DNA of 64,000 bases from Zygotorulaspora mrakii (GCF_013402915.1 NC_050721.1:310001-374000), one strand, 5' to 3'. Numbered from the stretch's first letter, positions 12,533 to 23,428 are shown. Numbers and translations are program-made. The notes: generated by a model not told the origin, from the sequence alone.

Positions 12533-13102
12533 ATGCCACAGGCGGTACTAGTCATCAACAAATCCGGTGGCTTGATATATCACCGTGATTTCGAAGAAGT
12601 GGAAGTGGAAGTTGAGGATAGAAACAAACCTAGTAGCAATGATTTACTCATCCTAGCCAGTACTCTGCATAGTACATTCGCAATCGCAAGTCAACTAACA
12701 CCAAAAGCGATCCAATTGCAGCAACAACCTTTGCCTAACTTGGTTCCATACGTTCCTATGATTGATCCTGATAATCTAGTGCCAAGAAAGAAACTGGGTA
12801 GTTTTAAAGGCGATGATTATTTCAAGGAGCCTTTTCAAAACTGGAATAAGAGCGGTATAAGAAGCATAAAAACTGATCAATTTACCGTATACATATATCA
12901 GAGTTTGACGGGATTGAAACTGGTTGCAATGGTGTCCAACCGATCTGACACCATAAATGAAACGGTAGTAAACAATTTACTGAGACGTATTTATTGTCTA
13001 TATTCTGACTATGTTATGAAGGACCCATTCTATTCCTTGGAGATGCCAATCAAGTCGGAGTTATTTGATACTAAACTGCGCAATTTGGTCAAACAGCTAT
13101 AA
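12533..13102 (+). CDS. TRS23: TRAPP complex core subunit Trs23
   Basis: Trs23 is a longin-fold core subunit of TRAPP complexes, which act as the Ypt1 exchange factor in ER-to-Golgi traffic and autophagy. The 189-residue product has the family start [11 protein letters not shown], the central [23 protein letters not shown] helix region, [13 protein letters not shown]...NWNKSG, and the terminal [22 protein letters not shown]. It is about 30 residues shorter than S. cerevisiae Trs23 because the variable insert around 75-90 is reduced. The ATG follows an A-rich leader. Transcription is toward the 1.4-kb gene-free stretch. Confidence 0.94.
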   Translation: MPQAVLVINKSGGLIYHRDFEEVEVEVEDRNKPSSNDLLILASTLHSTFAIASQLTPKAIQLQQQPLPNLVPYVPMIDPDNLVPRKKLGSFKGDDYFKEPFQNWNKSGIRSIKTDQFTVYIYQSLTGLKLVAMVSNRSDTINETVVNNLLRRIYCLYSDYVMKDPFYSLEMPIKSELFDTKLRNLVKQL

Positions 13103-14501
13103 TTTTTTGACTGAAAGAGAGGGGAACACCAACGTCTTGGGAAGCCCCTCAACAGTTCAGACTTAAAAAGCTTCAGTCTATTTCTATCTGCATGAGCATT
13201 GCTATGTGTATATTAGCCCATGATGTGCTACAATAACAAAGCTGCGAACTCTCTGGTATACTAATCATGCCTAATACATTAATGCAGCCTAAGCCATAGG
13301 AAGTTACGGGCGAAAGCTGTGGCCTGTATGTATATAGAGAGAGTGAAATAGCGCTATATTCTTTCCAAATTACGCTTACACTAATGGGTTGACTGGCTCC
13401 ATACAGAGCACTAAAGCTAATTTTGTTCCTCTTCCGCAAGGCTTGCAGATGGATCTCTACAACACGTGTTGCTCCGCAATTAACTGTCTTCTAAGCAATT
13501 GAGATCTTTGTATGTATGTGTGGAAGTGGGATCACATGCAATTTATCACGACGGAACAGTTTTAGAGAGAGCACATATTTCACCAGCACACCCTCCAATT
13601 TTAACTATATGTTGATTAGAACCATGATATACAAGACATGCATCAAGGAATAGACATCTCGCGTACTTTCCCTATTGGTGAAATTGTAATACCAGCTTTT
13701 AATGGGTGTATATTCCGTTTTTGGAGTTATTAAAGAGCGTGAGCAGTGCAAAAGGTGTTTCTGTCTGCTTCATGTTAGATAAATAATGTTATTTAATGTC
13801 TGAAGCATACATGTGACAAATTGTTTGAAAGCTTGCAAATCTGGTCATGCTCAAGAATGGAGAATCAGAGTTAGTCACCGAAATATTACAAACATTGCGA
13901 AATTATGTAGCGGCAATGAGAAATAGTTAAAAATATTGGGAGTGTGATGAGCAACGGAACTAAAACTAGCAAGTGAGGTGTGCTTGAATAGAAAGACTGT
14001 ACTATACATAACAAAGATATATAATTTCGAAGACTCGCTAACGCCTTGTTGCAAAAGTCTAAGCGATCAAAACTTTTCCCCAATCACTTCTCTGCTCACC
14101 ACACTTTACATTGGGATTCGCCTGCAAGCGCACAATTGATCTAACAACTCCAAGTTGACTAATTTCTTCCCTGCAAGATTGGGGGACTTTTTATAATAAT
14201 ATATTAGACTGTCCACCGATGGCATTTCATCAAGTCCATCATCTACTTGATCAAAACTTTAAAACTGTTTCTTTACTTATACCGAAACAGACGAAATGAT
14301 GCATATCAAACATTCCAGCAACTTCGACTTCCAGTAACCTGCGAAACAGTAGAAATGTTTGAATAACTTTTAACCGCTGTTGCTGATACTTTGGTATTAA
14401 TAAATGCAATTGATGGTTACAGATTACTTAGGTGTATAATGCTATAGTGTCAAAACAGACTATTTGTCAATTAGTCTACTTTGTTTGTCTTAGGCGGCAT
14501 T
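13103..14501. other. Gene-free 1.4-kb intergenic region
   Basis: This lies between the convergent 3' ends of TRS23 and MNN10. Frames are under 90 codons and show no domain features. An ATCACATG motif occurs near 13531 without an adjacent CDEIII-like element, so I do not call a centromere. I do not recognise a tRNA, snRNA or LTR. Its size is unusual for a tail-to-tail interval in this window (most are 5-630 bp), so an unannotated RNA or an origin is possible but unsupported. Confidence 0.5.
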
Positions 14502-15737
14502 TCAGAAGAATATTTTATTGTACCATTTCTTGCTCTTTTGCTCTAGTATGAGTGAGAACCGTTGCATTTCACTCCAACAGTCTCTACCAAAATTACATCC
14601 CGCCATGTTGACAACGAAGTCATCTTCCGTATCATCATAGAAAAAACGTTTATCCCCGCCATACTCTGAACAGGCGCCCTCTGGGAATGAATTGATTGTC
14701 CTCAAGGGCAAAAATCCTACTCTTGATCTAATCCATCCTTCGCTACTATACAGTGCTTCTAACGCATCTTGTTCTTTGTGTTCCCAAATCATATGGTTAT
14801 GTTCATAATGAGCTGGTTCCCACCACAAATCTAGGAGAAGTTTCGACCATTCAGTGTTTTTAATGAAAAAGGAACCCAAGTTAAATCCGCCACAATCCTG
14901 TGTGATCAACAGATTTAGCTCTTCCTCATAGTTTACATATGGTATGTCTAATTCGATATTCAACGGGTTAAAGTTTTCTAACGTTCTATCGGTGATATTG
15001 TATAACCCGTTGAAGATATGTTCTTCTAAAGATTTTTGTGGTTCCATGATTAGTGTATCCATGTCCAACCACCAAAACCACTTAGCAGTTGAAAATTCTC
15101 TCATCGTTTGTCTTAAGATATCGAGTTTCTGCCAACCCTCTCTGAACTCATGAGAGTACCTTTTTGCGACGGTCAAATCCTTGATAGTGAGTCCATACCC
15201 ATGTCGTTTCGCATAGGCCTTTTTGTTATCGATCGAAATTCTTTCAATTGCCCATTCTTGCTCATTTTTCCATTTCAAGACTCCACCGCCCTCATTTGCA
15301 GCAAGAATAATCACAATTTCAGGATCCTGGCTACCCTTATACAGCGACCGTATCCACGAAGGTGTCCACGTCCACCTATCCTTTCCGTTATGTTCGTGCC
15401 CCATATAGCTGTCAAGCAGCGATCGAGGAAATCTCACGGACGATTCTTTCGCACTTTGATTTAAAATTCCATGTGGAGAACCCTGATTTCTTCCATCTCT
15501 AATCCAAAATATGAGAAAGATTAGCATCATTACCGCACAAATAGGTCTTTTGAACTTAATCAACAGTCTTCCGACGGATCTCTTCATCTTTCCTCGGCTG
15601 AGTTTTTTCTCCATGAAGAAATTGACTAGACGTTTGCTTTCACAGAGCCCTGCCAGTATCAATTTGTCCTCAAGAACGCTGTAGAAGTCAGAATGTATCT
15701 TAAATGAATAAAAATTATATCGCTTCCGATCAAACAT
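14502..15737 (-). CDS. MNN10: Golgi alpha-1,6-mannosyltransferase Mnn10
   Basis: This is a GT34-family subunit of mannan polymerase II, which extends the alpha-1,6 backbone of N-glycan mannan in the cis-Golgi. The 411-residue type II membrane protein has a cytosolic N-terminus of about 60 residues, a single membrane anchor near 63-80 (ICAVMMLIFLIFWI), and a lumenal catalytic domain. The domain begins at IVIILAANEGGGV and holds the metal-binding DXD motif in FWWLDMDT (about residue 226), followed by TQDCGGFNLGSF and the conserved end GCNFGRDCW. The N-terminus is about 20 residues longer than S. cerevisiae Mnn10 and unrelated in sequence; a downstream ATG could be used instead. It is in tandem with PEX5. 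Confidence 0.94.
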   Translation of the reverse strand: MFDRKRYNFYSFKIHSDFYSVLEDKLILAGLCESKRLVNFFMEKKLSRGKMKRSVGRLLIKFKRPICAVMMLIFLIFWIRDGRNQGSPHGILNQSAKESSVRFPRSLLDSYMGHEHNGKDRWTWTPSWIRSLYKGSQDPEIVIILAANEGGGVLKWKNEQEWAIERISIDNKKAYAKRHGYGLTIKDLTVAKRYSHEFREGWQKLDILRQTMREFSTAKWFWWLDMDTLIMEPQKSLEEHIFNGLYNITDRTLENFNPLNIELDIPYVNYEEELNLLITQDCGGFNLGSFFIKNTEWSKLLLDLWWEPAHYEHNHMIWEHKEQDALEALYSSEGWIRSRVGFLPLRTINSFPEGACSEYGGDKRFFYDDTEDDFVVNMAGCNFGRDCWSEMQRFSLILEQKSKKWYNKIFF

Positions 15738-15887
15738 AACTTATTTTGATTTCTGTCGTAATGCGGAGGAACACGAAAGAAAAAACTGATACACAAGCGT
15801 ATCATTACAAACGTTAATGATTATGCCGTATGTTAATCATCGCATGATATTATGTCGTATTGCAAATAGTATATAATAATAGATGAC

Positions 15888-17657
15888 TCAAAACTTGAAT
15901 TCACCACGAAATTGTTCAAGATCCATGCCGGGCTTGACTGCTTCGAGAAGGTCGCGCCTGTCCATCGCAACGAATGCTCTCTTGAGAGTTTCCAGAATAT
16001 TGTTGTTACCTGATTTTATCGAAGGACTTGGCTGAATTCCTTCGACTTCATGCATCTTCAGAGATGCAAGTAAATGTTCGGCAGCTTCCTTATAGCAGCC
16101 AATATTTATGGAGGAAACTGCGAGGTTGTACCGAGCTCTAACGAATGAAGGCTTCAGCTGTAATGCCATGTGGTAGGCTTGGATCGCCTCTTCTGATCTA
16201 CTTGAGTTGGCCAAGGAAGCACCAAGACGATTCCACATCAGCTCATCTTTCGGATTGACGTTTAATGCTGCTTTGAAACAATCTATGGTTTTGTCAAACT
16301 CGTCGTCAGCGTAGAAGAGCAGACCGAGACAGAGCTGAACATCTGGATCGATTTGCGGTAAGGCATTAGCTATCTTTAAAAACTGTCTCTTGATTTTTTC
16401 GTTCAATTTATATCTTTCTGGCTCATGTTCAAAGTCGTCCTCGATTGTTATCCCCTCTTTGGAATCCAAAAAATTCGGGTATTTGGTTTCAACCCATCTG
16501 TTTAGCATTGTAAAAGCGCTAACGTCATAACCCTCATTTATGTAACTGATAGCTAGCGTTTTCATTGCATCTAAATTTGAAGGATCAATCTTCAGACATT
16601 GTTCTAATGCACTGATACCTTGTAATTCTTTCTCGTTTTGCGTCTGAACTTCACCTAGTTTTAACCATGCATCTACATGTTTCGAATCTTCCTGAATTGC
16701 AGCCTCGAAAGCTAAGGCAGCCTCACTGAGTTTCGCACCATTTTCCATCAAGATACACCCTATCTCATATGCGTTTGGGTTATGCAGATACTCATTCTCT
16801 TCGTCAAATTTGTATTTCATGTTGCCGCTAACTCTGCCGCTAAGGAATCTTTGGTAGTCAGCTTCCCACGCATCATCACCTGCTAGTTCCTCAGGTAGCA
16901 AATCCTCTGCATCCTTCTGGAGACTATCCCAAACTTCTTGAAATTCGCTTTGATAGTCATCTTTGATTACAATATCCTCCTCTTGCTTTTCCTCGACTGC
17001 AACTTCGTCACCTTTGATATCCTGAGCGTTGTTTATAGTTAAATTTTCCGCGACCTCTCTTTCTAGCTCGCTGAATTGTTCATCCCAATTTGTGATGGCA
17101 TTCTGATCCTGTCGCTGGTGTATCACCCCGCTCATAGCTCCAGCTGAAGGTCTTAACATCATACTTGGGCCAGAAAGCATGTGTGGACTATATGGTAGAT
17201 GGCTCTGCCGGTCATGCGGATTATATTGTGATTGACGATTTATCGGTGATGCTGATGTGTGTACTGGCGATTCGGGTGACTGGTGAAACTCTTGAGACCA
17301 CGAGCTAGAGCTCTTGGTCATTTCATGCCCACCTCTTATTATGCCATCCTGAGCTGGCGATGCAAAACCTCGGGACCAACTTTTCCCATTAATGTTCTCC
17401 ATTGGAGCTTGTCCCATTCGCATTGGGTGTGGTCCTGAGGACATTCCACTGTTACCATTCATGAAGGTATCCAAGTGAAATCTGTTGACATCAGATATAA
17501 CATTCTGCGTAGATTTAAACTGCTGTGATGACGGGGAGCCACCATGAAATTCTTTATTTAGGCCTTGTGATCCATGCTGCAATGATCTGTCCTGCTGAGT
17601 ATGCTTTGTCACTTGAGCCAAAGGATTATTTCCTACCGAACAATCTGCCCCGTTCAT
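15888..17657 (-). CDS. PEX5: Peroxisomal PTS1 import receptor Pex5
   Basis: Pex5 binds C-terminal SKL-type signals in the cytosol, docks at Pex13/Pex14 and is recycled by ubiquitination. The 589-residue protein has the conserved N-terminal cysteine at position 6 (MNGADCSVGNNPLAQ), the mono-ubiquitination site in the family. The disordered N-terminal half carries WxxxF/Y-type docking motifs (WSRGF, WSQEF, WDEQF, WEADY). The C-terminal half (about 285-545) is a set of TPRs including AWLKLGEVQTQNEKE and LWNRLGASLANSSRSEEAI. It is divergent from PRP28 over 288 bp, the same neighbour as in S. cerevisiae (YDR243C/YDR244W). Confidence 0.96.
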   Translation of the reverse strand: MNGADCSVGNNPLAQVTKHTQQDRSLQHGSQGLNKEFHGGSPSSQQFKSTQNVISDVNRFHLDTFMNGNSGMSSGPHPMRMGQAPMENINGKSWSRGFASPAQDGIIRGGHEMTKSSSSWSQEFHQSPESPVHTSASPINRQSQYNPHDRQSHLPYSPHMLSGPSMMLRPSAGAMSGVIHQRQDQNAITNWDEQFSELEREVAENLTINNAQDIKGDEVAVEEKQEEDIVIKDDYQSEFQEVWDSLQKDAEDLLPEELAGDDAWEADYQRFLSGRVSGNMKYKFDEENEYLHNPNAYEIGCILMENGAKLSEAALAFEAAIQEDSKHVDAWLKLGEVQTQNEKELQGISALEQCLKIDPSNLDAMKTLAISYINEGYDVSAFTMLNRWVETKYPNFLDSKEGITIEDDFEHEPERYKLNEKIKRQFLKIANALPQIDPDVQLCLGLLFYADDEFDKTIDCFKAALNVNPKDELMWNRLGASLANSSRSEEAIQAYHMALQLKPSFVRARYNLAVSSINIGCYKEAAEHLLASLKMHEVEGIQPSPSIKSGNNNILETLKRAFVAMDRRDLLEAVKPGMDLEQFRGEFKF

Positions 17658-17945
17658 TAGAATGCACGCTATTCTTCAAAACTAGCTATGTTGCACTACT
17701 CAGATCAATGGTTGTTTAGTCATGATACTGGTTGGCTTCAGACACCTTAAATATATACTTATCCTTTCTCCATTTGCCATAATGATATTATGGCGATAAG
17801 AAATCGCGTCCCGAGTGATAAAAAACAATGATAATATGAAAATGAATAAAAACTAATCATTAGAATCCGATGAAGAGATGAGATTAAATTGTTTGAAATA
17901 GGCCTCCTTTGACCTTCGTTTAGGTCAGCTGTCACTGAAATAATA

Positions 17946-19718
17946 ATGGCAAGGCCTCCGACCATTGCGCAGATTCTATCAAGTAAAAACGCATCTGAGA
18001 ATCCAGTAACGGCTACCAATAATGGTCTGAAAAAACCGAAATTTCTTTCAAAAGCTGAGCGAATTAACTTGGTGAGATCCTTGCACAACCGTGATAGCCC
18101 ACATTTGGTCGTTGAGAACAGTGCTAAACGCGAACGAGAGGAAGATGATACGTCAGACGTAATTAATGAAGCTGACGATCAAAAAAGTACTATGTTTTCT
18201 AAGGCAGACAGGATACAGAAAAAAAGGTCCCAGTTTCAATTCGAGTGGCAGGAGGCAGATGACACTATGTCTGATTACAGACCAATTGTAGAAACCAAAG
18301 CAGCAGCATTGCTGAGTATGAATGGAAGGGCGGATTCCCTAGCAGATTCCTACATGGGTAGACATTGGAGCAAAAAAAAATTGCACGAGATGAATGAGAG
18401 GGATTGGAGAATATTTAGCGAAGATTTTGCCATTCAGACCAAGGGTGGAGATATTGCAAAGCCTATGCGAAATTGGGAGGAATTGAATTTAATTCCAAAA
18501 GATATTCTAGATATTATAACAAAAGACTTGAGGTACAAACAGCCGACATCTATCCAACGAGTCACGATACCCAATGTATGTACGAGAAGAAACAGAGACT
18601 TTTTGGGTGTGGCATCCACCGGTTCTGGTAAAACGCTGGCGTTTATTGTACCCATATTGATTAAAATAACTAAGTCGCAGCCGAGGCCCATTTCACTGAA
18701 GAATGTAGAAGGACCTAAAGCACTAATATTGGCCCCCACAAGAGAATTGGCTCAGCAAATTCAAAAAGAAGCCCAAAAACTTACATCTCTGTTGAATATG
18801 AAAAATACATCTTTCTCCTGTACAGTTATTTCCATTGTCGGCGGACATGCGCTGGGGGAGATAGCACATCAGCTCTCTCAAGGGTGCGATATTATTGTTG
18901 CTACACCTGGCCGTTTGATAGATTGTTTTGAAAATCACTTGTTTTCGACAGATGAAATTGAAACCCTGGTGGTGGACGAAGCTGATAAAATGATCGATAT
19001 GGGGTTTGAGGAACAATTCACCACTATATTATCAAGATTAAATACATCGCGGGAGTTTAAAGCAAGACAAACGCTGATGTTTACTGCAACCATGTCCCCC
19101 ACCATTGAAAAGATTGCCAACGGATATTTAAGTAAACCAGCATACGCAACAATAGGCGGCGGTGAAGAATCAATACCGCAGATCCAACAAATTGTACAGT
19201 ATGTCTCTTCTGAAGATCAAAGGTTTGAAAAAATCAAGAGACTTCTGAATTCAAACGAGGCGCCCATAATTATATTTATCACTTATAAAAAAACAGCCGA
19301 TTGGTTGGCTCAAAAGTTTTTTGAGGAGACCTCTTTCAAAGTAACTATTCTTCATGGCTCAAAATCGCAAGAGCAAAGAGAGCATTCTCTGCAACAACTT
19401 AGAAATGGTAAGTGCCAGATTATGGTTGCGACAAATGTTGCCGCTAGAGGTTTAGATATCCCAAACGTGTCTCTAGTTGTGAATTTTCAAATATCAAAAT
19501 CTTTAGATGATTACGTTCATAGAATTGGTAGAACAGGACGTGCAGGAAAAAAGGGAACGGCAGTTACATTTTTGGGAGATGATGAAAATATTGACATTGT
19601 AAGAGAACTCTACAAATATGTTGAAGTCAATAATCCAGTGAAGACAAATAGTTTTGACAAGTCGCTAAAAACCAGGTACAACCTCGGAAATAACAACTTG
19701 GATGAAATTATATATTAA
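17946..19718 (+). CDS. PRP28: Spliceosomal DEAD-box ATPase Prp28
   Basis: Prp28 displaces U1 from the 5' splice site so that U6 can pair, during spliceosome activation. The 590-residue protein has an N-terminal extension of about 160 residues, a Q motif (QPTSIQR), motif I ASTGSGKT (about 222), APTRELAQQ, TPGRL, motif II DEAD (about 344), motif III as TAT rather than SAT, ARGLD and HRIGRTGRAG. The C-terminal EIIY end matches the S. cerevisiae protein. It converges on AMD2 with only 49 bp between stops. Confidence 0.95.
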   Translation: MARPPTIAQILSSKNASENPVTATNNGLKKPKFLSKAERINLVRSLHNRDSPHLVVENSAKREREEDDTSDVINEADDQKSTMFSKADRIQKKRSQFQFEWQEADDTMSDYRPIVETKAAALLSMNGRADSLADSYMGRHWSKKKLHEMNERDWRIFSEDFAIQTKGGDIAKPMRNWEELNLIPKDILDIITKDLRYKQPTSIQRVTIPNVCTRRNRDFLGVASTGSGKTLAFIVPILIKITKSQPRPISLKNVEGPKALILAPTRELAQQIQKEAQKLTSLLNMKNTSFSCTVISIVGGHALGEIAHQLSQGCDIIVATPGRLIDCFENHLFSTDEIETLVVDEADKMIDMGFEEQFTTILSRLNTSREFKARQTLMFTATMSPTIEKIANGYLSKPAYATIGGGEESIPQIQQIVQYVSSEDQRFEKIKRLLNSNEAPIIIFITYKKTADWLAQKFFEETSFKVTILHGSKSQEQREHSLQQLRNGKCQIMVATNVAARGLDIPNVSLVVNFQISKSLDDYVHRIGRTGRAGKKGTAVTFLGDDENIDIVRELYKYVEVNNPVKTNSFDKSLKTRYNLGNNNLDEIIY

Positions 19719-19767
19719 TTCGAAGTATATTCGATTATTAGACTTTTTGATACGCTAAAATATCTCG

Positions 19768-21414
19768 TCAAGAGATTTGCAAATTTTGCATTAGCCATGA
19801 GCCAAATGTGCAAACTTCATTATCGTCGTAAGTCGGACTCATTATCTGTAAAGATAGAGGGAAATCTTGAATGGAATCTGAGGAAATGAGCTCGTTCCAG
19901 TAATTAGATACAATTCTATCCTCTTCAGTTTGCGCTTTTGATGTATCCATCTGACCATCAACATTGCGATTGAATTTCGTAATGGGAACTGCAAGTGACG
20001 GAAAGTTCAAAACGTTTACAAATAAAATGTATCTCAATGTTGTTGCTAGCATGTCTCCTGGCCTAAATGGGGTTAAGGTAAGTGGGCTTATAATAACATC
20101 GGGCCTTTCTGTTGGTTCTAAAGAGTTATAATATTCTCTGTATGCGATTTTGGCTTCGTAAGTCCTTTTATTTAAGGCCCACCATTGATTCACTGAGCAT
20201 GCTTCAGCTCCCTTTTCCAGAATAACCGGTTTCAAAATATCTATTATCGGTTCTCCACTAGCTTCAAACTCACGCCTTATCTCGATTCCTGCATCAGCTA
20301 TGTCCGTATCCATGGCGATTTCATGCAGTTCTTTGTTAACTTCAACAGGGACCTCCCACCTAATCGCTTTCATTCCGAGAGTACTATTGATTAGGTCTTC
20401 GCACATTCTCAACGCTCTTACATCTCCTGGTGGGAGGGTTATTACGCCATCACCGTACCAAATACCAACCACATAGTTTTTATGAAGTTCTTTTGATTTG
20501 CTATCGAAGTGGTACGGCACACACTTCACATCGTCAATCCAGGGTTTGCAAATGTTCACCATAACATCCATAAAATATCTCAAATCATCTAGATTTCTGG
20601 CTAAAGGCCCGATAACACTAGGAATTAGTTCTCTCCCTTGAAATGAATTATCTACGCGCAGATAAGGAAGTCTGCTATCGGTGGGTTTTAGCCCATATAA
20701 TCCATGATAACTGCTCGGTATTCGGATACTACCTCCAATATCTGTTCCTAAGCCTAACAAGGAACCTCTGGCAGCGATAAGAGCTCCTTCACCGCCAGAA
20801 GATCCACCTGGCGAAAAATTCTGATTTAACCCATTCAAGGTTATACCAAACGTATTCGATACGGTATCTGTAGCCATCATAGACGATGGTACTGTTGTTT
20901 TGACGTACAATATTGCACCTTGTTCTCGCAAATGTCTGACAATCAATGACTCTTCCTCTCTTTTCTTTGGTTTGAATGCTCTGCCCAGATAACCGCATGT
21001 ACTATCTACGCCTTCAACGTTACATTGATCCTTCAACGATATCGGTATTCCGTACAAAGGTGGCAAAAAATCGGGTCTCTGTTCATCTAGTTTTTGGGCC
21101 TTCTTTAATGCCTCCTCAAACATGATCTCTGATAAACAATTGATCACTTGGTGAGCCAACGCTGCCCTATGGCAGAATGCAATCGCGATTTCATAGCATG
21201 TTAGATTTTTCACAATTAGTTCATCTCTGAGTTTCAATATCGTAGAATGAGTTATCTCATTCTCCGCTTCTGTGCACAGTTTGTCTAGATTTAGATCCAA
21301 ATTCTTCTTTTCAGCTTTCAAAAGTTCAAGTTTACCACCATCAATTCTCCATTCTGATGGGATTTTAGCATTCAATTGAGCCCTTTTTTTCTCGACATTG
21401 ACTTTCCAAGACAT
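19768..21414 (-). CDS. AMD2: Amidase-signature hydrolase Amd2
   Basis: This is an amidase-signature serine hydrolase that cleaves carboxamides to acid plus ammonia; the natural substrate of yeast Amd2 is not established. The 548-residue length equals S. cerevisiae Amd2. The Ser-cisSer-Lys triad is visible as K128 (in PISLKDQ), S205 (in GGSSGGE) and S229 (in GTDIGGSI), with the 24-residue spacing between serines usual for the family. There is no signal peptide, so it should be cytosolic. It shares a 384-bp divergent promoter with a secreted ureohydrolase. That pairing is absent from S. cerevisiae and hints at a guanidino-amide or similar substrate, which is inference only. Confidence 0.9.
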   Translation of the reverse strand: MSWKVNVEKKRAQLNAKIPSEWRIDGGKLELLKAEKKNLDLNLDKLCTEAENEITHSTILKLRDELIVKNLTCYEIAIAFCHRAALAHQVINCLSEIMFEEALKKAQKLDEQRPDFLPPLYGIPISLKDQCNVEGVDSTCGYLGRAFKPKKREEESLIVRHLREQGAILYVKTTVPSSMMATDTVSNTFGITLNGLNQNFSPGGSSGGEGALIAARGSLLGLGTDIGGSIRIPSSYHGLYGLKPTDSRLPYLRVDNSFQGRELIPSVIGPLARNLDDLRYFMDVMVNICKPWIDDVKCVPYHFDSKSKELHKNYVVGIWYGDGVITLPPGDVRALRMCEDLINSTLGMKAIRWEVPVEVNKELHEIAMDTDIADAGIEIRREFEASGEPIIDILKPVILEKGAEACSVNQWWALNKRTYEAKIAYREYYNSLEPTERPDVIISPLTLTPFRPGDMLATTLRYILFVNVLNFPSLAVPITKFNRNVDGQMDTSKAQTEEDRIVSNYWNELISSDSIQDFPLSLQIMSPTYDDNEVCTFGSWLMQNLQIS

Positions 21415-21798
21415 TATTGCAACTTAGAAAGAGGCTCAACATAGTAGGAACATATAATAGTGTCTAGTTTTGATGCTACCTCGAGCTCTGTCTTTTAGTA
21501 TATATAATATGAACTAGTCATTGAAGAAGCCGCCCAATGCCGCCAGAAATAATTCGTTATCAGCGACATTTAGTTTTTGATCAAAAACAATTATAATCGT
21601 TTGATTTGATCGACATCTGTAAGCATTTATATAGGTCATTACAAGACCTCTCTCGCCGAGGAAGCTCTGAGCGAGAGTAGGCAAAGACGTGAATGTGACT
21701 TACTAGAGATATTTAAATGACTAACACCTTTGGTCATAGGATGCATTCTGCCATGAGCTAGGATACTTAGATCCTGAGACGTCTACATTTCAATTAGC
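21415..21798. promoter_or_regulatory. Divergent promoter of AMD2 and ureohydrolase 1
   Basis: The 384-bp interval contains a perfect 7-bp inverted repeat, CTCTCGC (21650-21656) and GCGAGAG (21671-21677), separated by 14 bp and with no coding explanation. One TTATC (GATAA) site lies at 21557-21561. An AT-rich TATA-like run (tatataatatg) lies near 21500 on the AMD2 side. The inverted repeat resembles a dimeric factor site; the factor is unknown. Confidence 0.45.
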
Positions 21799-22995
21799 AT
21801 GATAATGTTGCATTTGCTTTCATTTATTTCATTCCTAGCCTATACAATATGTTGTTTTGAGATCTCTGAGAAGGAAGACTTGGAAAAAGTCTGGGGTCAA
21901 GATTGGCCATTCAGCGGCATCAATACGTATGCCCATCTACCACACGATAGATGTTTGATAGACAAAAACTTGACCTTCGATGTAGGCATTATTGGTATCC
22001 CATACGACAGTAGCGTTTCTTATCGTCCTGGAGCACGGTTTGGCCCCCAAGCTATTAGAGCTGCATCTCAACGACAGTTTTCATATCGTGGCTTCAATTT
22101 CCGAGCTGGAATAAACCCATATCAGCAGTGGGCTAAAGTGATCGATTGCGGGGACGTTCCGGTAACGCCAATGGACAGTAGCCTGGCACTGAAAATGATG
22201 ACAGCCGCATTTGATAATTTGTTGAGTAGAGAAAGTGCGTATGAGGGAAGCTCCATGCCACCAAGATTAGTGTCTCTAGGAGGTGACCATAGTATTATTC
22301 TCCCCATTATTAGAAATTTGTACAAAGTTTATGGGCCCATTACAGTTCTTCATTTTGATTCTCATTTGGATACTTGGTCACCCGAGAAGTATCCTTCCTA
22401 CTGGCAGAGTGAAGCATCAGAGTTCAATCATGGTTCTATGTTGTGGATGGCTAAAGAAGAGGGACTTTTGTCTGAACATAATATTCATGCTGGTTTAAGA
22501 ACTCGTTTGAGTGGGACTGATTGGTCTGATTACTTAGAGGATGATCATCTTGGTTTTCACAGGATTGAAAGTGATGAAATCCTTAAAATTGGACTAGACG
22601 GCATTATTGGTAAAATCAGACGGTTACTACCGAAAAATTCACCAGTCTATATTAGTGTTGACATTGATGTTTTAGATCCAAGTGCTGCACCAGGGACAGG
22701 AACTGTTGAAGTAGGTGGTTGGTTGACCAGAGAACTTGTGTATATCTTGCGCTCCTTGGAGGACGTCTTTATAGTCGGCGCTGATGTTGTAGAAGTATCC
22801 CCTCCTTTTGATCAAAGTGAAATAACTGCTCTAGCAGCCTCTCAAATAGTATATGAGTTGGTGACTTCAATGGTCAAGGGTGGCCCAATCGATCCAGATA
22901 TGGTCAAGGCAAATATTGAAGGTGCTCCTGAACTTTCGAATGACGAAAGTAAAGTTTTTTTTGAGGATGCAAGAGAGGGGGAGTTTTTGAAATGA
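21799..22995 (+). CDS. Secreted ureohydrolase (agmatinase/guanidinobutyrase-like) 1
   Basis: This is a manganese ureohydrolase of the arginase/agmatinase family, expected to release urea from a guanidino compound. In 398 residues the metal ligands are intact: H164 (GGDH), D187, H189 and D191 (DSHLD), D288 and D290 (SVDIDVLDP). The substrate loop [11 protein letters not shown] follows. [13 protein letters not shown] is a hallmark of the agmatinase branch rather than arginase. The hydrophobic N-terminus (about 4-19) followed by CC-F looks like a signal peptide, so it probably enters the secretory path. S. cerevisiae has no counterpart. A related enzyme lies at 31250-32563. Agmatine, guanidinobutyrate or another substrate cannot be told apart from sequence. 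Confidence 0.85.
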   Translation: MIMLHLLSFISFLAYTICCFEISEKEDLEKVWGQDWPFSGINTYAHLPHDRCLIDKNLTFDVGIIGIPYDSSVSYRPGARFGPQAIRAASQRQFSYRGFNFRAGINPYQQWAKVIDCGDVPVTPMDSSLALKMMTAAFDNLLSRESAYEGSSMPPRLVSLGGDHSIILPIIRNLYKVYGPITVLHFDSHLDTWSPEKYPSYWQSEASEFNHGSMLWMAKEEGLLSEHNIHAGLRTRLSGTDWSDYLEDDHLGFHRIESDEILKIGLDGIIGKIRRLLPKNSPVYISVDIDVLDPSAAPGTGTVEVGGWLTRELVYILRSLEDVFIVGADVVEVSPPFDQSEITALAASQIVYELVTSMVKGGPIDPDMVKANIEGAPELSNDESKVFFEDAREGEFLK

Positions 22996-23428
22996 ATGAA
23001 TTACGTAAAAAGCTGAAATTCGGTCGTACATGTCTCGCATCCTGCATCTCGTAATGTTTGTTATGATATATCTTTCATTATTTAATTTTCTTTAGTTACG
23101 CTTCAAACGTTTTCTATTCGGTATCTGATTTCCCGATAACATAAACCTTCTGCACTGGTGAAATGGAGTTCTTTCAGGTTCCCGCTATGCAGTCCTTTCA
23201 AACAAAAAGAGAGTTAATGGTGAAGCCGAATTTTCGTAAAAGTGGTGATAAAGCTAGCAGCTATACTCAAGTAAATCATATCATATACATTCAGTCCATT
23301 CATAAACTCGGCACGTTGGAACACATTATATATCGCAGGTGTGCATTCTAAACGTGGTTTTGGAGCAAATCGGCCGCTCCCATGCTTCCAAGGACTCAGA
23401 AGTGTCGTCACAACGACTTTCGTTAAAA
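22996..23428. other. Intergenic between ureohydrolase 1 and CWC2
   Basis: A 433-bp tail-to-tail interval. Only short frames (up to about 62 codons) and no RNA gene signatures are seen. Confidence 0.6.

Noticed and set aside
13531..13538. ATCACATG as centromere element CDEI
   Set aside because: No AT-rich CDEII followed by a TGTTTATG...CCGAA element is found beside it.
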